A stretch of 9,427 nt of DNA from Rhodanobacteraceae bacterium UBA703 (GTDB lineage Bacteria; Pseudomonadota; Gammaproteobacteria; Xanthomonadales; Rhodanobacteraceae). The stretch spans positions 1 to 9,427 of the forward strand of contig DBMH01000330.1 of the NCBI GenBank assembly GCA_002297645.1. The letters run 5' to 3'. The position numbers and the translations under genes are program-made. How positions within the stretch are numbered: position 1 is the first letter of the stretch; each line of letters opens with the position of its first letter. Under the pieces are notes generated by a model. That model was not told the DNA's origin, did not search any database, and saw only the letters and a program-made list of their open reading frames with translations. Shown one piece after another: positions 6,521 to 9,427 of the stretch.

Positions 6521-6640
6521 CGCGCAAGGCTATCAGGGCGGCGCGAAGATCGGGAGACCGGCCACAGTTGTTTTGCCGCACCGCGTTCATGCCTACGTAT
6601 CCGTAGCCGCCGAACGGGTCCGCACGGCATCATTCACGGG
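6521..6640. promoter_or_regulatory. Divergent intergenic region between the MCE operon and the ThrE gene
   Basis: This 120-bp region must hold the starts of both divergent units. On the + strand TTGTTT (6568-6573) or TTGCCG (6573-6578) could be a -35, but no good -10 follows at normal spacing. A 5-bp inverted repeat, CTACG (6593-6597) and CGTAG (6602-6606), lies where an operator could be. No element is convincing on its own. Confidence 0.35.
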
Positions 6641-7903
6641 ATGGGCAGAGGCGATTCCGCAAAACCGATCGGCGGCGAAGTTCCGCTGAAGATACGCATC
6701 GGCTTCGTCGTCGAGCTGGCGCGCCGCCTGCACGAGTACGGCACGGCCGCGCCGCGCCTGGAGGACGTGGTCAACCTCGTCTCGGCGCGGCTCAGCCTCG
6801 GCTGCAACGTGCTGTCGACGCCGACCTCGATCGTCATGTCCTTCGCCGATCATGCCGCCAGCGACGACGACCTGGCCGACGTCACCCAGGTGGTGCGCCT
6901 GCCGCCGGGCGAGGTGAACCTGAAGGCGTTGTGCCGTACCGACGAGATCGCCAACGGCGTGATCGCCGGCGAGATCGGGCTGGCCGAGGGGCGGCGATTG
7001 CTGCGCGAGGTCGGCGCGATGCGCCCGCGCTGGCCGTCGAAGCTGGCGACCGTGGCGAGCTACGGCATCGCGGCGGCGGCGGTGGCGATCATCCTGCATG
7101 CGGGATGGAACGAGGCCGCTGCGTCCGGGCTGATCGGGCTCCTCATCGGCCTGGTCGCGCTGGCGGCCTTGCGCTGGCCTTCGCTCGGGCCGGCTTCGGA
7201 GGCGATTTCCGCGTTCCTCGCGGCGATGGTCGCGACCGTGATCGCCGCCTGGGTCGCGCCGCTGGCGGTGCGTTCGGTGGTCATCGCCAGCCTGATCGTG
7301 CTGATGCCGGGCATGACCCTGACCACGGCGGTGCGCGAGCTGTCGACCCAGCACCTGATCTCGGGAACCGCGCGCACGATGGGCGCGGTCGCCACCTTGC
7401 TGAAACTGACGTTCGGAGCGATCGTCGCGGTGCAGTTCTGCGAACTGCTGGGATTGCATCCGCAGCAGTTCGAGCCGGTGCTGCTGGCGCCGTGGATCGA
7501 GTGGTGCGCCGTCATCGCCGGCGCGCTGTCGTTCGCGGTGCTGTTCCGGAGCCCCTTGCGCCACGTGCCGATCGTGGTCGGCGCGGTGGTGCTGGGCTAC
7601 GCCTGCACGCAGGTCGCCGGCCGCGTGTCCCCGGCCTTCGGCACCTTCGCCGGCAGCGTCGCGGTCGGCGCCGTGAGCAACCTCTTCGCGCGCGTGACGG
7701 ACCGGCCGGGCGCCCTGATCCGCGAGCCCGGCATCATCCTGCTGGTGCCGGGGTCGGTCGGCTTCCGCACCCTGAGTTTCGTGTTCGAGAACGATGCCCA
7801 GCTCGGCCTGCACACCGCGATCGCGCTGATCACCCTGCTGGTGGCCATCGTCGCCGGCCTGCTGTTCGGCGACCTTCTCGTTCCGCCGCGGCGCAAGCTC
7901 TGA
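6641..7903 (+). CDS. Threonine/serine exporter family protein (ThrE-like)
   Basis: 420 residues with the two-part architecture of the ThrE family (PF06738 then PF12821). The N-terminal soluble part (about 14-130) has LARRLHEYGTAAPRLEDVV (26-44) and LSTPTSIVMSF (58-68), which match the conserved start of ThrE proteins. About ten hydrophobic segments follow from residue 135 to 410. The conserved LMPGMTLTTAVREL (221-234) in the first membrane half and ILLVPGSVGFRTL (366-378) in the second are family marks. Corynebacterium glutamicum ThrE exports threonine and serine; the substrate here is inferred from family only. The ATG at 6641 has a weak upstream ribosome site (CACGGG). The in-frame open stretch reaching back to 4820 is antisense to the MCE operon and was not used. 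The gene is divergent from that operon, and its TGA shares one base with the next gene's ATG. Confidence 0.92.
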   Translation: MGRGDSAKPIGGEVPLKIRIGFVVELARRLHEYGTAAPRLEDVVNLVSARLSLGCNVLSTPTSIVMSFADHAASDDDLADVTQVVRLPPGEVNLKALCRTDEIANGVIAGEIGLAEGRRLLREVGAMRPRWPSKLATVASYGIAAAAVAIILHAGWNEAAASGLIGLLIGLVALAALRWPSLGPASEAISAFLAAMVATVIAAWVAPLAVRSVVIASLIVLMPGMTLTTAVRELSTQHLISGTARTMGAVATLLKLTFGAIVAVQFCELLGLHPQQFEPVLLAPWIEWCAVIAGALSFAVLFRSPLRHVPIVVGAVVLGYACTQVAGRVSPAFGTFAGSVAVGAVSNLFARVTDRPGALIREPGIILLVPGSVGFRTLSFVFENDAQLGLHTAIALITLLVAIVAGLLFGDLLVPPRRKL

Positions 7904-8571
7904 TGATCCGGAAGCTGCCCCGATGGGTGCTGGCCGGCGGGGCCTTGCTCGCGTTCGTCGCCGGCATCGTCAACGCGACCGGCTTCCTGGGCGTGCAGCA
8001 CCAGGGCATCACGCACCTGACCGGCACGACCACCCTGCTCGGCATCGCGATGGGCGAGGGCGATCTCGCGCACACGCTGCACTTCGCGGCGCTGATCGGC
8101 GCCTTCGTGGCGGGTTGCATGGCCAGCGGCATGATCGTCCAGGACGCCACGTTGAAGCTCGGGCGCCGCTACGGCGTCGTGTTGACGATGGAGGCGGTGC
8201 TGCTGGCGGTCGCCGTGCCCCTGCTCGGGGCCGGCGACGTGACCGGCGAATACCTCGCGTCGGCGGCCTGCGGGCTGCAGAACGCGATGGCCAGCACCTA
8301 CAGCGGCGCGGTCCTGCGCACGACGCATTTCTCGGGCACGCTGACCGATCTCGGCATCTTCCTCGGCCACTGGCTGCGCGGCGTGCCGGTGGATCCGCGC
8401 CGGGTGCGCCTGCTGTCGTCGCTGGTCCTGTCCTTCCTGGTCGGCGCGTTCGTCGGCGCCCGGCTGTTCCACGCGTTCTCGTACGCCGCGCTGTACGTAC
8501 CCGCGTCGATGACCGGCGTCGTCGGCGTCGGCTACACGATCTACCGGCAGTTCGGCCTGAAGAACACGTGA
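7903..8571 (+). CDS. YoaK/DUF1275 family membrane protein
   Basis: 222 residues, the usual size of the YoaK (DUF1275, PF06912) family, with about six membrane segments. Marks visible: a first helix ending GIVNATGFLG (21-30), then GITHLTGTTT (35-44) in place of the common MTGN segment. The strongly conserved AACGLQNAMAS (121-131) precedes LRTTHFSGTLTDLGIFLG (138-155). Family function is unknown; some members are annotated as transporters without direct proof. The ATG overlaps the exporter's stop by one base (TGATG) and has no clear ribosome site of its own, so translation is probably coupled. The ThrE-YoaK pairing suggests a shared transport or regulatory role, but this is inference. A hairpin at 8577-8607 follows closely. 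Confidence 0.9.
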   Translation: MIRKLPRWVLAGGALLAFVAGIVNATGFLGVQHQGITHLTGTTTLLGIAMGEGDLAHTLHFAALIGAFVAGCMASGMIVQDATLKLGRRYGVVLTMEAVLLAVAVPLLGAGDVTGEYLASAACGLQNAMASTYSGAVLRTTHFSGTLTDLGIFLGHWLRGVPVDPRRVRLLSSLVLSFLVGAFVGARLFHAFSYAALYVPASMTGVVGVGYTIYRQFGLKNT

Positions 8572-8576
8572 GCGCA

Positions 8577-8607
8577 CGAAAAAGCCCGCGAAGCGCGGGC
8601 CTTCTCG
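8577..8607. terminator. Intrinsic terminator between yoaK and dps, strongest for dps
   Basis: GCCCGCG (8584-8590) and CGCGGGC (8594-8600) form a perfect 7-bp stem with a three-base AAG loop. Outer bases 8577-8583 and 8601-8607 extend the pairing imperfectly. On the - strand the stem is followed by five T residues (complement of 8579-8583), a textbook terminator for dps. On the + strand the tail CCTTCTCG is only mildly T-rich, so for yoaK it is weaker. Confidence 0.88.
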
Positions 8608-8632
8608 TCCTCTTGCGGTGAAGCGGTGGCCG

Positions 8633-9100
8633 TCAGCGCAGCAGCGACCGCAGCATCCACGCCGTCTTCTCGTGCTCCTGCATGCGCTGCGTGGCGAGGT
8701 CGGAGGTCGGCTGGTCGTCGGCCTTGTCGGCTGCCTTGAACACGTCGCGCGCGGTGCGCGCGACCGTCTCGTGGCCGTCGACGAGCTGCTGCACCATGCC
8801 CTTCCAGTCCGGCACGCCGGTTTCCTCGGCGATCGCCGTCAGCTTGCCGAACTGCGTGTACGAGCCCGGCGCATAGACGTCGAGGGCGCGGATGCGTTCG
8901 GCGATCACGTCGGCGGCGGTCCACAGCTCGTTGTACTGCGTCTCGAACATCAGATGCAGCGTGTTGAACATCGTGCCGGTGACGTTCCAGTGGAAACTGT
9001 GCGTCTTGAGGTATAGCGAATACGTATCGGCGAGCAGCTTGGAAAGGTTCTTCGCGATGCTCTCGCGGTCTTTCTTCGAAATGCCGATGTCGATGGCCAT
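8633..9100 (-). CDS. dps: Dps family DNA-protection/ferritin-like protein
   Basis: 155 residues, typical for Dps, a cytoplasmic dodecameric mini-ferritin that oxidises Fe2+ with H2O2 and shields DNA during starvation or oxidative stress. The ferroxidase residues are visible: His37 in FHWNV, His49 and Glu53 in TLHLMFE, Asp64 and Glu68 in DVIAERIRAL. Glu53 stands where E. coli Dps has Asp, and I believe this is common in the subgroup. The N-terminal tail is short with only Lys9-Lys10, so strong DNA binding through a Lys-rich tail is uncertain. The start at 9098-9100 is chosen because GGAG (complement of 9109-9112) lies 8 nt upstream; a longer frame to 9325 crosses the promoter region and has no family similarity. 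It is monocistronic: terminator at 8577-8607, own promoter near 9130-9158. Confidence 0.95.
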   Translation of the reverse strand: MAIDIGISKKDRESIAKNLSKLLADTYSLYLKTHSFHWNVTGTMFNTLHLMFETQYNELWTAADVIAERIRALDVYAPGSYTQFGKLTAIAEETGVPDWKGMVQQLVDGHETVARTARDVFKAADKADDQPTSDLATQRMQEHEKTAWMLRSLLR

Positions 9101-9129
9101 GACGCGGTCTCCGTGCGAAAGAAGCCCAG

Positions 9130-9158
9130 AGCCTAGCGCGTGCGCGATCGGGTGGGAA
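9130..9158 (-). promoter_or_regulatory. Candidate dps promoter
   Basis: On the - strand TTCCCA (9153-9158, four of six matches to the -35 consensus) is followed after 17 nt by TAGGCT (9130-9135, three of six to the -10). Transcription would start about 20 nt before the dps ATG, leaving room for the GGAG site. The match is moderate. Confidence 0.4.
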
Positions 9159-9177
9159 ATGGAACCTCCGGATCGCG
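9143..9177. repeat. 7-bp inverted repeat bracketing the dps -35 region
   Basis: CGCGATC (9143-9149) and GATCGCG (9171-9177) are perfect complements separated by 21 bp. The -35-like TTCCCA (9153-9158) lies between them. It could be an operator for a dimeric regulator, or chance in GC-rich DNA. The arms do not resemble a binding site I recognise. Confidence 0.35.
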
Positions 9178-9252
9178 GCGATCGACCGCAGCTATGGCGG
9201 CCGCCCCCGCGCATTCGCGACGGCCGATCCGTTCGTTCCCGGCGGCGCGGGC

Positions 9253-9258
9253 TATCAT
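9253..9258 (+). promoter_or_regulatory. Candidate -10 element for the hrpA-like gene
   Basis: TATCAT matches the -10 consensus at five of six positions and lies 28 nt before the ATG at 9287. No good -35 is seen at 15-18 nt spacing (nearest TTCGTT at 9232-9237), so the promoter may be weak or depend on an activator. Confidence 0.35.
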
Positions 9259-9286
9259 TCCCCGATTGCGTTCCCCGATCCGCTCC

Positions 9287-9427
9287 ATGTCCGATCCTTC
9301 TTCCCTGCGCGCCGAGCTCGACCACGTCATGGCGCGCGACTTCGGTCGCCTGCTGGCGCGCTGGCGCCGCCTGCGCGAGAAACCCGACGCCGCCGCGTTC
9401 GAGGCGCTGCGCGTCGACGTCGCCGCG
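9287..9427 (+). CDS. hrpA: N-terminus of a probable ATP-dependent RNA helicase HrpA (3' truncated)
   Basis: Only 47 codons are in the window, running off the right edge without a stop. The sequence MSDPSSLRAELDHVMARDFG, then RLLARWRRLREKPDAAAFEA, is helical and Arg-rich. It resembles the pre-helicase segment of bacterial HrpA, where E. coli has a similar L-x-x-L-M-x-R-D pattern followed by R-x-L and N-P-D-A. HrpA is a large DEAH-box RNA helicase involved in mRNA processing and rescue of stalled ribosomes. No helicase motif lies within this fragment, so the call rests on short N-terminal similarity only. The ATG has no clear Shine-Dalgarno sequence. The gene is divergent from dps, with 186 bp between the two starts. 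Confidence 0.5.
   Translation, partial: MSDPSSLRAELDHVMARDFGRLLARWRRLREKPDAAAFEALRVDVAA

Noticed and set aside
4820..6640. Extension of the ThrE frame upstream to give a 1027-residue protein
   Set aside because: The extension is antisense to the ATPase and permease genes and has no similarity to ThrE. The ThrE domain begins just after the ATG at 6641.
9101..9325. Longer N-terminus for Dps
   Set aside because: It crosses the probable promoter and overlaps the divergent gene. Dps proteins of this group start near MAIDIG, where a GGAG site is present.

Overview
This is GC-rich proteobacterial DNA with an ordinary set of envelope, transport and stress genes. I infer a gammaproteobacterium of the Xanthomonadales/Lysobacterales, possibly Rhodanobacteraceae (Dokdonella-like). 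The grounds are the FASGFE motif near the tail of a secreted protein, the REP-like palindromes with a TTCCCGC..GCGGGAA core, and the general look of the proteins. The genus is not proven. I see no phage, CRISPR, IS element, tRNA or rRNA.

Layout: (1) Bases 3-818, + strand: the 3' end of a secreted or cell-surface protein, followed by a perfect 16-bp hairpin. (2) Bases 1166-2608, - strand: mgtE, a CBS-domain magnesium channel/transporter. It is preceded by a 135-bp leader holding a possible Arg-rich 25-codon upstream ORF whose stop overlaps the mgtE start as ATGA. (3) Bases 2744-6520, - strand: a four-gene MCE/Mla-type lipid-transport operon, transcribed in the order STAS-permease fusion, ATPase, membrane-anchored MCE protein, auxiliary lipoprotein. 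The last three genes are packed with a 3-nt gap and a 4-nt overlap. The permease and ATPase genes are separated by 277 bp carrying an inverted pair of REP-like elements. (4) Bases 6641-8571, + strand, divergent from the Mla-type operon: a ThrE-type threonine/serine exporter and a YoaK/DUF1275 membrane protein, overlapping by one base. (5) A terminator at 8577-8607 lies between yoaK and the convergent dps gene (8633-9100, - strand). (6) Bases 9287-9427, + strand: the first 47 codons of a gene resembling the N-terminus of the RNA helicase HrpA.

How the genes work together: the Mla-type operon should encode one inner-membrane ABC complex (permease, ATPase and MCE ring) plus an outer-membrane-facing lipoprotein, moving phospholipid or another lipid across the periplasm. 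The STAS domain, a separate protein (MlaB) in E. coli, is fused to the permease here, and no periplasmic MlaC is present, so the lipoprotein may take part of that role. ThrE and YoaK are probably co-translated and may act together in small-molecule export. MgtE and Dps are stand-alone housekeeping and stress genes.

The items most worth checking are the Arg-rich upstream ORF before mgtE, the REP pair inside the lipid-transport operon, the inverted repeat around the putative dps promoter, and the surface protein whose FASGFE motif is internal and followed by a separate beta-rich domain. I do not see a clearly new multi-gene system.
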